A DNA stretch of 64,000 bases from Hymenobacter lapidarius (GCF_001816145.1 NZ_MDZB01000074.1:124001-188000); one strand, 5' to 3'; shown: positions 17,216 to 26,459, numbered from the stretch's first letter. The notes: generated by a model from the sequence alone, not told the origin. Numbers and translations are program-made.

Positions 17216-17223
17216 CAAAGATA
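17216..17223 (-). promoter_or_regulatory. -7 promoter element TATCTTTG of the DUF3109 gene
   Basis: Exact consensus on the minus strand, five bases before the ATG at 17210; predicts a leaderless or near-leaderless mRNA. Confidence 0.6.
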
Positions 17224-17272
17224 ACCCCGCCCACGGGGCTAGAAATTCGTTGCGCCCCCTACCCGGTGGCCG

Positions 17273-17280
17273 TATCTTTG
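17273..17280 (+). promoter_or_regulatory. -7 promoter element TATCTTTG of uvrD
   Basis: Exact consensus; a TTG at 17250-17252 stands 20 bases upstream as a possible -33 element. The ATG is 31 bases downstream. Confidence 0.55.
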
Positions 17281-17311
17281 TCAACCGCCCAAAAGGCGGC
17301 TTAATTCGCTG

Positions 17312-19558
17312 ATGGCTCTAGATTATTTATCCCTTCTGAATGGCTCGCAGGCGGCCGCGGTTATGCAAACCGAAGGCCCGTGCATGATTATTGCCGGGGC
17401 CGGCTCGGGCAAAACCCGGGTACTCACTTACCGCATCGCCAACCTGCTCGAAAAGGGCGTTGACCCGTTTAACATCCTCGCCCTCACCTTCACCAACAAG
17501 GCCGCCAAGGAAATGCGTGCCCGCGTGGAAAAGGTGGTGGGCCCCGCCGCCCGCAGCCTGTGGATGGGCACTTTTCACTCGGTGTTTGCCAAAATCCTGC
17601 GTTCCGAAGCCGACAAGATTGGCTACCCGCGCAGCTTTACCATCTACGACTCTCAGGACAGCAAAACCCTGATGGGCCAGATTGTGAAAGAGCTGGAACT
17701 GGACGATAAGCTCTACAAATCCAGCTTGGTGCTGGGCCGCATCTCGGCCGCCAAGAATAAGCTGATTTCGGTGAACCAGTACCTCAACGACGCGGCCATC
17801 AAGGCCGACGACGAGGCGGCGCTCCGGCCCAAAATCGGGGTGCTCTACCAGCAGTACCAGCAACGCTGCTTCAAGGCCGGGGCAATGGATTTCGACGACC
17901 TGCTCTTCAACACCAACGTGCTGTTTAAAGACCACGTCGACGTACTGAACAAGTACCAGAACATGTTCCGGTTTGTGATGGTGGACGAGTACCAAGACAC
18001 CAACTACTCGCAGTATTTAATCACCCGCAAACTGGCCGCAAAAGAGCGAAATATCTGCGTGGTGGGCGACGATGCGCAAAGTATTTACGCCTTCCGCGGC
18101 GCGGATATTACCAACATTCTCAATTTCGAGAAAGATTACCCGGAATTGCAGGTATTTAAACTGGAGCAAAATTACCGTTCCACGAAAAATATTGTTTGGG
18201 CGGCGAATTCGGTTATCAAAAACAACCAGGCGCAATTGCGCAAAGACGTATTTTCGGAGAACGAAGACGGCACGCTGATTGAGGTCCTGAAAGCTGCTTC
18301 CGACAACGAGGAGGGCAAATTGGTGGCCGCTTCCATCTTCGAGGACAAGATGAACGGGCATTTGTCGTACGATAATTTTGCCATTCTGTACCGCACCAAC
18401 GCGCAGAGCCGCGCGATGGAAGAATCGTTGCGGAAATTAAATATTAAATACAAAATTGTCGGAGGCCTGAGCTTTTATCAGCGCAAGGAAATCAAGGATT
18501 TGGTGGCTTATCTGCGCCTCACTGTCAATCAAAACGACGAGCAAGCCATCCGTCGGGTAATTAATTACCCGAAGCGCGGCATTGGCGACACCACCATCAG
18601 CAAACTAATTACTACCGCCGACGAGCAGAACCACACCCTGTGGGAAGTGGTGGCCAACGCCGACCAGTTTATGGCAGCGCGGGTGTCGAACCCGGTGGTG
18701 GGATTTGCCGAAAAAATCAAGAGCTACATTGCCGTCGCGGCCAAGGAAGATGCCTTTGAAGCGGCCAAGTTCATTGCCAAGAACTCGGGCATGCTAGAGG
18801 AGCTATATGCCGATAAGAGCATTGAGGGCCTCTCCCGTTATGAAAACATGCAGGAGCTGCTCAACGGCATTAAAGAATACGTGGACGACCCGGAGCGTGA
18901 GGACAAAAGCCTCGGCGCGTTCCTGCAGGACATTGCCCTGGTTACGGATTCCGACCTGAAGGACGCGGCGCAGGAAGGCGAAGCCGTGACGCTGATGACC
19001 ATTCACTCGGCCAAGGGCCTGGAATTCCGCAACGTGTACATCGTGGGCATGGAGGAGAACCTCTTTCCCAGCCAGATGATGATTACCTCGCGGGCCGATT
19101 TGGAGGAAGAGCGGCGCTTGTTTTACGTGGCCATCACGCGGGCTGAGAAAAAGCTCACGCTGAGCTACGCGACCTCGCGCTACCAGTGGGGCAACCTGCG
19201 CAGCTGCGAGAAAAGCCGCTTTCTTGACGAAATCGACCCACAGTTCGTCAACTTCAAGTTTGCCGCCGGGCCGGGCGCGGGCGAGTCGCCGTTTCAGCAC
19301 GTATTTGAGCGGCGCTCGAACCTGATTCCCACCGCGCCACGCAAAGTGCAAGCTACCAACTACGTAGCTCCGGCCGACTTTACCCCTTCCGACACGTCGA
19401 ACCTGCAAAGCGGGCAGCGCGTGGAGCACGCCAAGTTCGGCTTTGGGGTGGTGAGTGCGCTCGAAACCCAGCAGGGTACCACCAAAGCCACCATTCAGTT
19501 TGAGGAAGTGGGCGAAAAGGTGCTGCTGCTGAGTTTCGCCAAGCTGCGGCTGCACTAA
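17312..19558 (+). CDS. uvrD: UvrD/PcrA-type ATP-dependent DNA helicase
   Basis: 748 residues; superfamily 1A 3'-5' helicase for excision and mismatch repair. LNGSQAAAV (Q motif), GAGSGKTRVLTYRI (motif I), TFTNKAAKEMR (Ia), VDEYQDTN (II), VVGDDAQSIYAFRGA (III), LEQNYRST (IV), TIHSAKGLEF (V) and VAITRAEKKL (VI) are all present. The C-terminus has a short module (GQRVEHAKFGFGVVSALE) typical of PcrA, which contacts RNA polymerase. Complete and apparently functional. Confidence 0.96.
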   Translation: MALDYLSLLNGSQAAAVMQTEGPCMIIAGAGSGKTRVLTYRIANLLEKGVDPFNILALTFTNKAAKEMRARVEKVVGPAARSLWMGTFHSVFAKILRSEADKIGYPRSFTIYDSQDSKTLMGQIVKELELDDKLYKSSLVLGRISAAKNKLISVNQYLNDAAIKADDEAALRPKIGVLYQQYQQRCFKAGAMDFDDLLFNTNVLFKDHVDVLNKYQNMFRFVMVDEYQDTNYSQYLITRKLAAKERNICVVGDDAQSIYAFRGADITNILNFEKDYPELQVFKLEQNYRSTKNIVWAANSVIKNNQAQLRKDVFSENEDGTLIEVLKAASDNEEGKLVAASIFEDKMNGHLSYDNFAILYRTNAQSRAMEESLRKLNIKYKIVGGLSFYQRKEIKDLVAYLRLTVNQNDEQAIRRVINYPKRGIGDTTISKLITTADEQNHTLWEVVANADQFMAARVSNPVVGFAEKIKSYIAVAAKEDAFEAAKFIAKNSGMLEELYADKSIEGLSRYENMQELLNGIKEYVDDPEREDKSLGAFLQDIALVTDSDLKDAAQEGEAVTLMTIHSAKGLEFRNVYIVGMEENLFPSQMMITSRADLEEERRLFYVAITRAEKKLTLSYATSRYQWGNLRSCEKSRFLDEIDPQFVNFKFAAGPGAGESPFQHVFERRSNLIPTAPRKVQATNYVAPADFTPSDTSNLQSGQRVEHAKFGFGVVSALETQQGTTKATIQFEEVGEKVLLLSFAKLRLH

Positions 19559-19599
19559 TCTTCTGCCGCCGACACGGGTCAGGCATGCGCTTGTCCTCC

Positions 19600-19607
19600 T
19601 ATCTTTG
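19600..19607 (+). promoter_or_regulatory. -7 promoter element TATCTTTG of the DUF4290 gene
   Basis: Exact consensus, 40 bases before the ATG at 19648; supports that start over an upstream in-frame TTG or ATG. Confidence 0.5.
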
Positions 19608-19647
19608 GCCTGAGCCTTGCCATCGGCGGCCTCTCTTATTGCTTTCT

Positions 19648-20397
19648 ATGACTGACCTCACCACCCTCCCCTTCCACCTGCAATTGCTGGTGCGCGAATA
19701 CGGGCACAGCACTTACCAGCTCATTCTGGGCCTCAAAGACATTGAGGACGTGGCCGAGCGCACCAAACGGGCCGGGCAAATAGTGCAGTTGATGCTGCGC
19801 CTGCAGCCCGCGCTGCGCGAACTGCCCGAGGTGCAAACCCGCCTCTGGAACCACCTGCACGCCTTGGCCGGCGAAGAAGTGACCCTGGAGGCGCCAGTGC
19901 CACTCCGCAGCCTCACCGTGCGCACCGAAAAGCCCGCCCGCGTCCCCTACCCCCGCCAGGGCCCGAAACTGCGCGCCTACGGCGTTGCCGTGGAGGCACT
20001 TATCGCTAAAGCCGTGACCCTTGAAGACGAAGCCGAGCGCGAGCAGGCCACTGTGCAAATTGGCCGGACCATGAAGTTCCTCTATCGCCAGCACAACAAG
20101 GAGAACGCCAAGGACGTGACCATTCTGCGACATCTAAGCGAGCTCTCGGGCGGTCAGCTCAAGCTCGACCCGGCCGTGGTAGATAGCGATAACTTGTTTG
20201 AAATGCCGGCCGGCACGGGCGCTACCAAGGCCTTCATCGTGCCTCAGCCCCAGCAGCGCGAAGGCCGCGACCGGCGAGAGGGCCGCGACAACCGCGAAGG
20301 CCGCGACCGCGACAACCGGGGTAATGGCTTCGGCAATAAAAACGGCAAGAAGCGCAAGAAAGGCCGCAGCCAGGAGCCCCAGCAGCCGCCTCAATAA
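19648..20397 (+). CDS. DUF4290 family protein with basic disordered tail
   Basis: 249 residues. The first 190 form the DUF4290 domain, Bacteroidota-specific and of unknown function, usually encoded just before murA as here. Residues about 200-249 are low-complexity: repeats of REGRDR/REGRDN followed by GNGFGNKNGKKRKKGRS, an RGG-like basic tail of the kind that often binds RNA. No signal peptide, so cytosolic. Start chosen at MTDLTTLPFHLQ from the promoter position. An inverted heptamer element separates it from murA. Confidence 0.82.
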   Translation: MTDLTTLPFHLQLLVREYGHSTYQLILGLKDIEDVAERTKRAGQIVQLMLRLQPALRELPEVQTRLWNHLHALAGEEVTLEAPVPLRSLTVRTEKPARVPYPRQGPKLRAYGVAVEALIAKAVTLEDEAEREQATVQIGRTMKFLYRQHNKENAKDVTILRHLSELSGGQLKLDPAVVDSDNLFEMPAGTGATKAFIVPQPQQREGRDRREGRDNREGRDRDNRGNGFGNKNGKKRKKGRSQEPQQPPQ

Positions 20398-20403
20398 TAT
20401 TTT

Positions 20404-20488
20404 AGCCGCAAGCTGTCAGCTACAAGCTGCAAGCTTTTTTCTAGCCTTACAGGGTGGCTTGCGGCTTGCAGCTTGTAGCTTGAAGCTT
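20404..20488. repeat. Inverted heptamer element GCTTGNN between DUF4290 and murA
   Basis: The right half is four heptamers (GCTTGCG, GCTTGCA, GCTTGTA, GCTTGAA) and the left half carries the complementary series. AGCTACAAGCTGCAAGC (20418-20434) pairs exactly with 20464-20480. It forms a long hairpin eight bases before the murA ATG. Confidence 0.75.
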
Positions 20489-20495
20489 AAATCAT

Positions 20496-21803
20496 ATGGC
20501 TGCATTTGAAGTACGTGGTGGTAAAACACTGCACGGTGAAATCACGCCCCAGGGCGCCAAAAACGAAGCTCTCCAGATTCTCTGCGCGGTATTGCTGACG
20601 TCGGAGCCGGTTACCATCAGCAACATCCCCGACATCCGCGACGTCAACAAGCTCATTGAGCTGTTGCGCGATTTGGGCGTAAAAGTGGGCAAGCTGGCCA
20701 CCGATACCTACATTTTCCAGGCCGAGAACGTGAACCTCGACTACATGGACACGCCGAATTTTGTGGCGCAGGCGGGTTCTTTGCGGGGTTCGGTCATGAT
20801 ACTGGGGCCTATGTTGGGCCGTTTCGGCCGCTGCCAACTGCCCAAGCCGGGCGGCGATAAAATTGGCCGCCGGCCGATGGACACCCACTTTTTGGGCCTG
20901 GAAAAGCTCGGCGGCAAGCTTACGCTGGAAGGCCTGGACTTCTACCGCATTAAAGTGGAAGGCAAACTGACGGGCACGCACATGCTGCTCGACGAAGCCT
21001 CAGTGACCGGCACGGCCAACATCCTGATGGCCGCCGTGCTGGCCGAAGGCACCACCACCATCTACAACGCTGCCTGCGAGCCCTACCTGCAGCAGCTTTG
21101 CCGCATGCTGGTGCGCATGGGCGCCAATATTCAGGGCATCGGGTCGAACCTGCTCACCATTGAGGGCGTGCAAAGCCTGGGCGGCACAGAACACCGTATG
21201 CTCCCCGACATGATAGAAATCGGCTCTTTCATTGGCCTCGCGGCCATGACGGGCTCCGAAATCACCATCAAAGACTGCCAGATTTCCGAATTGGGCCTTA
21301 TTCCGGACACCTTCCGCAAGCTGGGCATTAAAATCGAATTCCGGGGCGACGACATTCACATTCCGGCTCAGCCGCACTATGAAATTGCCACCTACCTGGA
21401 CGGTTCCATTCTCACGGTGAGCGACCACACCTGGCCCGGCTTCACCCCCGACTTGCTTAGCATCGTGTTGGTGGTGGCCTGCCAGGCTAAAGGCACGGTA
21501 CTCATTCATCAGAAAATGTTCGAGAGCCGCCTGTTCTTCGTGGACAAGCTCATCGACATGGGCGCCCAGATTATTCTCTGTGACCCGCACCGCGCCACCG
21601 TCATTGGCCTCGACCACACCAAGCGCCTGAACGGCATCACCATGACTTCGCCCGACATCCGGGCCGGCGTCGCCCTGCTCATCGCCGCCCTTTCGGCCGA
21701 GGGCACCAGCACCATCCTCAACGTGGAGCAGATTGACCGCGGCTACCAGTTCATCGACCAACGGCTCAATGCGCTGGGAGCTGATATTCGACGAATTCAG
21801 TAG
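20496..21803 (+). CDS. murA: UDP-N-acetylglucosamine 1-carboxyvinyltransferase, Cys-to-Asp variant
   Basis: 435 residues; first committed step of peptidoglycan synthesis (enolpyruvyl transfer from PEP). The N-terminal GGKTLHGEITPQGAKNEAL holds the catalytic Lys/Asn region. The active-site loop reads KPGGDKIGRRPMD, so the usual catalytic cysteine (C115 in E. coli, GGCTIGARP) is aspartate D121 (codon 20856-20858). In Mycobacterium and Chlamydia this substitution keeps activity and prevents alkylation by fosfomycin. The rest of the fold (MLPDMIEIGSFIGLA, PDLLSIVLVVA, RAGVALLIAAL) is intact. Confidence 0.95.
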   Translation: MAAFEVRGGKTLHGEITPQGAKNEALQILCAVLLTSEPVTISNIPDIRDVNKLIELLRDLGVKVGKLATDTYIFQAENVNLDYMDTPNFVAQAGSLRGSVMILGPMLGRFGRCQLPKPGGDKIGRRPMDTHFLGLEKLGGKLTLEGLDFYRIKVEGKLTGTHMLLDEASVTGTANILMAAVLAEGTTTIYNAACEPYLQQLCRMLVRMGANIQGIGSNLLTIEGVQSLGGTEHRMLPDMIEIGSFIGLAAMTGSEITIKDCQISELGLIPDTFRKLGIKIEFRGDDIHIPAQPHYEIATYLDGSILTVSDHTWPGFTPDLLSIVLVVACQAKGTVLIHQKMFESRLFFVDKLIDMGAQIILCDPHRATVIGLDHTKRLNGITMTSPDIRAGVALLIAALSAEGTSTILNVEQIDRGYQFIDQRLNALGADIRRIQ

Positions 21804-21955
21804 ATTCATCCTTTTCAAGCCTGCCATTATGCTTCCTTCTGTTAAATCTGGACAGCAGGCAACGGCCTCGTAATCTAACAGGGTTCTACCTCATTTGTCG
21901 CAGGACACTACATTGGGAGTGCTGGTAGCGGAAGTCTAAAAGCCACGAATAAGCG

Positions 21956-21992
21956 AAAGAGCCCCTGCTGAATTACCAGCAGGGGCTCTTTT
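21956..21992. terminator. Terminator between murA and the YvlD-like gene
   Basis: Arms AAAGAGCCCCTGCTG (21956-21970) and complement (21977-21991) with a six-base loop; A and T runs on both sides suit the two convergent genes. It lies 153 bases past the murA stop; the sequence between holds nothing recognisable. Confidence 0.88.
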
Positions 21993-22016
21993 ATATTGCT
22001 GATTAGGCAAGTTGCG

Positions 22017-22355
22017 CTAATCCACCACTAGGTCAACTACGGCATTCACGACAGACAATGCAATGCTGAACAGCAACGCATTGAGCAGGCCGTCTACGTC
22101 GAAGCTGCTCATCAGGAAGTCAGCCAGCTTTACGATGATGACGTTAATAACCAGCAGGAACAAGCCCAAGGTGAGCACCGTGATGGGAAAGCCCAGAATT
22201 TTGAGAACGGGCTTTACTACCGCGTTCAGCACGCCGAGCACCAATACCAAAATAGCCGCGCCCCCAAAACCAGTCAGCACCACGCCGGGCAGCACCATAC
22301 TGAGGCCATATACCAGTACGGCCGTGAGGATGAATTTGAGGATAAAACCGAGCAT
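22017..22355 (-). CDS. YvlD-like small membrane protein (phage holin family 4 superfamily)
   Basis: 112 residues, almost wholly hydrophobic with about four membrane helices: FILKFILTAVLVYGLSMVLPGV, ILVLVLGVLNAVVKPVL, FPITVLTLGLFLLVINVIIV and a C-terminal helix. NAVVKPVLKILGFPITVLTLG is the family core. The name phage holin is historical; members are ordinary chromosomal proteins of unclear function and there is no phage context here. It lies 30 bases downstream of the ureohydrolase gene and is probably co-transcribed. Confidence 0.85.
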   Translation of the reverse strand: MLGFILKFILTAVLVYGLSMVLPGVVLTGFGGAAILVLVLGVLNAVVKPVLKILGFPITVLTLGLFLLVINVIIVKLADFLMSSFDVDGLLNALLFSIALSVVNAVVDLVVD

Positions 22356-22385
22356 GCGAAAGAAAATTGAGGTGATAAAAAAAAA

Positions 22386-23483
22386 TTAATCAGCCACCTC
22401 CATGCCCTTGGCGGTGAGGCGGCCTTGGGATACGGCCATCCAGTTGCAAAGTTGGTAGAGCAGGCGGGCGCCTACGATGCCATTCCAGTCGCTGTCGCCG
22501 GGCGCTACCTCGTTGAGGTCGCAGCCGATGATGGTGATGCCGGACCGCACAATGGAGCGAATCAGATACGTGGCTTCTTCAAACTCCAGGCCGCCGGGCA
22601 CGGGCGTGCCGGTGCCGGGGCACAGTTTAGGGTCCAGCCCGTCGATATCAAAGCTGATGTACACTTTGGGGGGCAGCTGGGCGATGATTTTGCCGCAAAC
22701 CTTTTTCCAGGATTTCTTAGCGAATTTTTCGTCGCTCAGAAAGCGCTGGCTGAACAGCGCCACCCGGCCGTTCGAAGTGGCAATGTATTCGGCCTCCTGC
22801 TGGCACATGTCGCGGATGCCCACCTGCACCAGCTTCTTCACCTGCGGCAGCTCCAGGGCATTGTGCATGATGCTGGCGTGCGAGTACTTGAAGCCCTCGT
22901 AGGCCGGGCGCAGGTCGCAATGCGCGTCGAACTGCAGAATAGCAAATTCTTCATGGCGCTCGGCCAGCGCGTGCAGGTAACCCAGGGGCGTGCTGTGGTC
23001 GCCGCCGAGCACAACTACGCCCTTGCCCTCGTCGAGCAGGGCGCCGGTTTTGTCTTTCAGCCATTGCACCATCTTCACCCCTTCGGCTGTGACTTGGGCG
23101 GGCACGCTGCTGTGGGTGCTGGTGCCGTCTTCGGGCTGGCCTTCTTCCAGCCACGTGATGTAGTCGGCGGCTTGCGGCCGGAGCTTAAGGCTGGCCTGCG
23201 CAATGGTTTCGTCTTCGTCCTCCATGGCCAGACCCAATTTCCAGGCTTCGGGCAGGTCCGGGTCGTACAAGTCGACCTGCAGCGAGGCCTCGTGAATGGC
23301 GGCGGGGCCATGGGCGGTGCCGGCACGGTAGCTCACGGTCACTTCCCACGGCACGGGCACCACCACCACTTGGGCTTCCTCGGGCGTAAAAGGCAGGCCA
23401 AACAAGCCACCGGCGGCATCGCCGGGCGCATTGGGGTCGAAAGAAGCTATTTTTTTGGCCCGCGCGGCCTCGTGGTTAGACAT
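22386..23483 (-). CDS. Ureohydrolase (agmatinase/arginase family)
   Basis: 365 residues, Mn-dependent. Metal-binding motifs are present: GGDHSTPLGY, DAHCDLRPAYEGFKYSHAS and SFDIDGLDPKLCPGTGTPVPGG. It hydrolyses a guanidino group to urea, most likely agmatine to putrescine, but formiminoglutamate or arginine cannot be excluded from sequence alone. About 60 extra N-terminal residues compared with short agmatinases. First gene of a two-gene unit with the YvlD-like protein. Confidence 0.85.
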   Translation of the reverse strand: MSNHEAARAKKIASFDPNAPGDAAGGLFGLPFTPEEAQVVVVPVPWEVTVSYRAGTAHGPAAIHEASLQVDLYDPDLPEAWKLGLAMEDEDETIAQASLKLRPQAADYITWLEEGQPEDGTSTHSSVPAQVTAEGVKMVQWLKDKTGALLDEGKGVVVLGGDHSTPLGYLHALAERHEEFAILQFDAHCDLRPAYEGFKYSHASIMHNALELPQVKKLVQVGIRDMCQQEAEYIATSNGRVALFSQRFLSDEKFAKKSWKKVCGKIIAQLPPKVYISFDIDGLDPKLCPGTGTPVPGGLEFEEATYLIRSIVRSGITIIGCDLNEVAPGDSDWNGIVGARLLYQLCNWMAVSQGRLTAKGMEVAD

Positions 23484-23509
23484 CGGTGTTTACGTTGGGA
23501 GTAAGAGTG

Positions 23510-23550
23510 TAAAAACCAAGGCCGCCAAGGGGAATAAATCCGCTGGCGGC
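23510..23550 (-). terminator. Possible terminator of the chemotaxis operon
   Basis: On the minus strand GCCGCCA and TGGCGGC (23544-23550 and 23521-23527) pair and are followed by CTTGGTTTTT. It lies about 90 bases past the cheC stop. Confidence 0.45.
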
Positions 23551-23637
23551 GTTGGGCAGAAAGCGAGGGCACCGGAGAAGCGCGCCGGCAAAAATGGCGC
23601 TAGAACCCAGCTTACTCATGGGAAATGTTATGAAAGC

Positions 23638-24270
23638 CTAGGCCGACATTTGACTTCCCAGAAAGTCGTAGCTGCGAATGATTTCGAGGATTTTCGTGAA
23701 CGTCTCGCGGTCAAAAAAGAGCATCAGCGGCAGCTCCACCATGTTGTCCTTATCGGAAAACTGGGTAATTACTGAGAAGATGAGAGGCTGGAGCTGGTGC
23801 TCGGGCATCAGCCCGTTCATGATTTCGGAGATGTCACCATGGGGCGCTGAGGGGGGCGCGCCGTAGATGTTAGCCTTCAAAATATTGGCAAGCTGCGTCA
23901 CCAAGGCACCGGTAATGATGTTGCTGATTTCCAGCAGCAGGGATTCCTGCAGCTCATTTACCTCCAGGGTTTCGGTGGTTTGCATGCGCAAACACACGCG
24001 TGACAGGCGCTGAATGTGCTGGCCGGAAAAGAACATCAGCGTCGTGCCATTGAAATCGCCCCGAATATCGGATTGAATCGGAACGTGCTTGGCCTGGTAC
24101 TCGCGCACGCGGGCCAGAATGTCGTCGCTTACGAGCAAGTCGATATTCGGCACTTCCAACAGAACCCGTTCCTGGGCAATTACGGCGAACGAATCGGCGG
24201 CGCGGGCCAGGCCAATGTTCAAAATCTCGCGGATTATATCACGCTCTAAGTCGGTCATCGATAAATCCAT
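23638..24270 (-). CDS. cheC: CheC-family CheY-P phosphatase
   Basis: 210 residues. Two copies of the CheC active-site pattern E-x-x-N-x22-P are visible: EILN, then 22 residues to the P of LLEVP; and EISN, then 22 residues to the second P of GAPP. Both sites appear intact, as in active CheC/FliY-type phosphatases. It would remove phosphate from CheY-P. Encoded last in the chemotaxis-type operon, 56 bases after cheA. Start either at 24270 or at the ATG four codons on (24258). Confidence 0.82.
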   Translation of the reverse strand: MDLSMTDLERDIIREILNIGLARAADSFAVIAQERVLLEVPNIDLLVSDDILARVREYQAKHVPIQSDIRGDFNGTTLMFFSGQHIQRLSRVCLRMQTTETLEVNELQESLLLEISNIITGALVTQLANILKANIYGAPPSAPHGDISEIMNGLMPEHQLQPLIFSVITQFSDKDNMVELPLMLFFDRETFTKILEIIRSYDFLGSQMSA

Positions 24271-24326
24271 AACGTCGATAATAGGGGAAGTGCAGCTGCG
24301 AGAACTGAGATGAATGAAATGAAAAG

Positions 24327-25967
24327 TTAGGGCCGTCTGGCTAGAAACAAACGGGTGAGCGTGGGCACGTCCAGCACCAGGCAGACCTGCCCGCTGCCGA
24401 GCAGGGTGACGCCCCCGAACAGGTCAATGGTGTCCAGCGGCTTGCTGAGGGGCTTGATGACGATGTTCTGTTGGCGCATGAACCGGTCAACTACCAGGCC
24501 CAGGCGGCGGTTATTGTAATTAACCACCAATACGTGCTGCGTACCCTCAATGTCGCTTTTATTGGCCGACGGCAAGGGCTCCTCGCCTTCGTCGTATAGA
24601 AGCTGGCGCAACGGTACCAGCGGTACGCTTTGTTCGTGTAGATGCGTAACCATCACGCCCCCCACCACCGAAATCTGGCCGGGCTGCAGGGCCAGCACGG
24701 TGTCGGTGTGCATGAGTGGAATGGCATAGGGCCGCTCATCTACTTCCACCAGCAAGGCACCCTTCACGGCGATGGAGGTGGGCAGAACAAGCGTAAATGT
24801 GGTACCCACGCCCATTTCGGAGTCTACCCGTAGCTGACCGCCCAACGAATCCAGGGCAAGCTTGACCACGTCAAGTCCCACGCCACGCCCCGAAATATCG
24901 GTCACTTTTTGGGCCATGGAGAAGCCGGGCTCGAACAGGAAAGCCCACACGGCTTCTTCATCCAACCCGGCGGCGGCATTGGCCGTGGTCAGGCCGCGCT
25001 CCACGGCTTTGCGGCGCACGGCTTCGGTGTCAATACCGCGGCCGTCGTCCCGCACCTGCAGCAGCACGTCGTCGCGCTCCGTCATGGCCGACAGCGTGAG
25101 TTTTCCGACAGCGGACTTGCCGGCTTTCAGGCGGTTGTCGGTGGTTTCGAGGCCGTGGCTGACGGCGTTGCGCACGAGGTGCAGCAAGGCATCGGTAATG
25201 ATTTGCAGAATGTTGCGGTCAATCTGCACGTCCTGGCCGCTCAGGGTCAGCTCTACTTCCTTGTCTTCGGCGCTGGCTACGTCGCGCACCACGCGGGGGA
25301 ATTTATTGAGCAGCACGCCCACGCCCACCAGTCGGGCATCCATCACGCTGTACTGCAGGTCGTCGGAGATGCGGAACAGGTGCTGGGCCGTGGCCAGCAG
25401 CGCCGGATTGTCGAGCTCCTGGGCCAGGGTCATAATCCGGTCGCGGTCAATTACCAGCTCCCCCACGAGGTTGAGCAGGTTGTCGAGCTTCTTGACCTGG
25501 ATGTACACCAGGTCCGAAAGCTCCATTTTGCGGTTGGATTCCTCCTCGGTTTCACCCGCTTCGGCTTCGTCCAGAATGGGGGCTTCGCCGCGGACCACGC
25601 GGTCTAGGTTGTCGAGCAGGGCGGTAGCATCCGGCAACGGCTGGCTGGCCCCCACTGCCCGAATCATGTTGCCCAGCGCATCAACCCCAGCAAAAACCAC
25701 CTTAATCAATGGGCCACTGAATTCCCTCTCTTTGTCCCGAATGAGACCAAAGAGGGTTTCCAGATGGTGGGCCACCTCACCCAAATCGGTGAAGCCCATG
25801 GCCCGGGCATTGGCCTTAAGGTTGTGCATGAGCCGGAACAGCTCGTTAAGGGCGGGGCCGGCGTTGGGGTTGCGTTCCAGCTCGCTCAGATGCCGACTCA
25901 TGGAGTCATAATACTCCAGGGCTTCAGCCATGAACAGCTCCCGGTATTCCTGGTCGCGCGTTTTCAT
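24327..25967 (-). CDS. cheA: Chemotaxis-type histidine kinase CheA lacking P2
   Basis: 546 residues. An HPt (P1) domain with the phospho-accepting H48 in LMHNLKANARAMGF comes first (the common HSLKGGAG reads HNLKANAR). A short linker (125-150) follows, then the dimerisation helices (LDNLLNLVGELVIDRDRIM), the HATPase (N box HLVRNAVSHGLE, G1 DDGRGID, G2 SGRGVGLDVV) and a CheW-like P5 domain to the end. A separate P2 CheY-docking domain is missing. Start set at MKTRDQEYREL; an upstream extension is not conserved. Member of the operon mcp-cheW-cheY-cheA-cheC. Confidence 0.93.
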   Translation of the reverse strand: MKTRDQEYRELFMAEALEYYDSMSRHLSELERNPNAGPALNELFRLMHNLKANARAMGFTDLGEVAHHLETLFGLIRDKEREFSGPLIKVVFAGVDALGNMIRAVGASQPLPDATALLDNLDRVVRGEAPILDEAEAGETEEESNRKMELSDLVYIQVKKLDNLLNLVGELVIDRDRIMTLAQELDNPALLATAQHLFRISDDLQYSVMDARLVGVGVLLNKFPRVVRDVASAEDKEVELTLSGQDVQIDRNILQIITDALLHLVRNAVSHGLETTDNRLKAGKSAVGKLTLSAMTERDDVLLQVRDDGRGIDTEAVRRKAVERGLTTANAAAGLDEEAVWAFLFEPGFSMAQKVTDISGRGVGLDVVKLALDSLGGQLRVDSEMGVGTTFTLVLPTSIAVKGALLVEVDERPYAIPLMHTDTVLALQPGQISVVGGVMVTHLHEQSVPLVPLRQLLYDEGEEPLPSANKSDIEGTQHVLVVNYNNRRLGLVVDRFMRQQNIVIKPLSKPLDTIDLFGGVTLLGSGQVCLVLDVPTLTRLFLARRP

Positions 25968-26072
25968 TGGCCGGACATCATGGCGGTGGCAAGTAGAAAA
26001 TCTATCGCGCGCGGCCACGCACCACCGTTACCGATGGCTTGTGGCCGTGCATGGATAGATAGCAGCCGCACG

Positions 26073-26459
26073 TTACGCGGTTTGCTCGCTCGCGTCGTTC
26101 TGCAACGCCGCGCCTACAATTTCCAGCACCTTCTCCTCAGAGAAAGGCTTCACGATGTAAGCGAGAGCGCCGTTTTCAATGGCTTCGTTCACAATGACTT
26201 CCTGCCCCACCGCGCTGCACATCACCACCTTCGCTGAAGGCTGAATCTGGCGCAGGCTCTTGAGCACGTCCAAGCCGGTGTTATCGGGCAAAATGACGTC
26301 GAGGGTAATCAGGTCAGGCTCCGTCGAAGTAGCCATCTCCAGCGCCTGGGCGCCATTGGCAGCCTCGCCCACTACTTCGTAGCCGGCATCGGTGAGCATG
26401 TTTTTGAGCATCGTGCGCATGTAGAATGAATCGTCGACGATGAGAATGCGCTTGTTCAT
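26073..26459 (-). CDS. cheY: Single-domain response regulator CheY
   Basis: 128 residues, one receiver domain only. ILIVDDS gives the acidic pair, LITLDVILPDN the phospho-accepting Asp, MCSAVGQ the Ser/Thr switch and VKPFSEEKV the conserved Lys. Without an output domain it must act by binding a target, in a non-flagellate Bacteroidota probably the gliding machinery or another response regulator partner. It sits between cheW and cheA. An in-frame ATG five codons upstream (26474) is also possible. Confidence 0.93.
   Translation of the reverse strand: MNKRILIVDDSFYMRTMLKNMLTDAGYEVVGEAANGAQALEMATSTEPDLITLDVILPDNTGLDVLKSLRQIQPSAKVVMCSAVGQEVIVNEAIENGALAYIVKPFSEEKVLEIVGAALQNDASEQTA

Noticed and set aside
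22017..22355. Phage origin suggested by the holin-family name
   Set aside because: No other phage gene is nearby, composition is normal, and YvlD-like members are ordinary chromosomal proteins.
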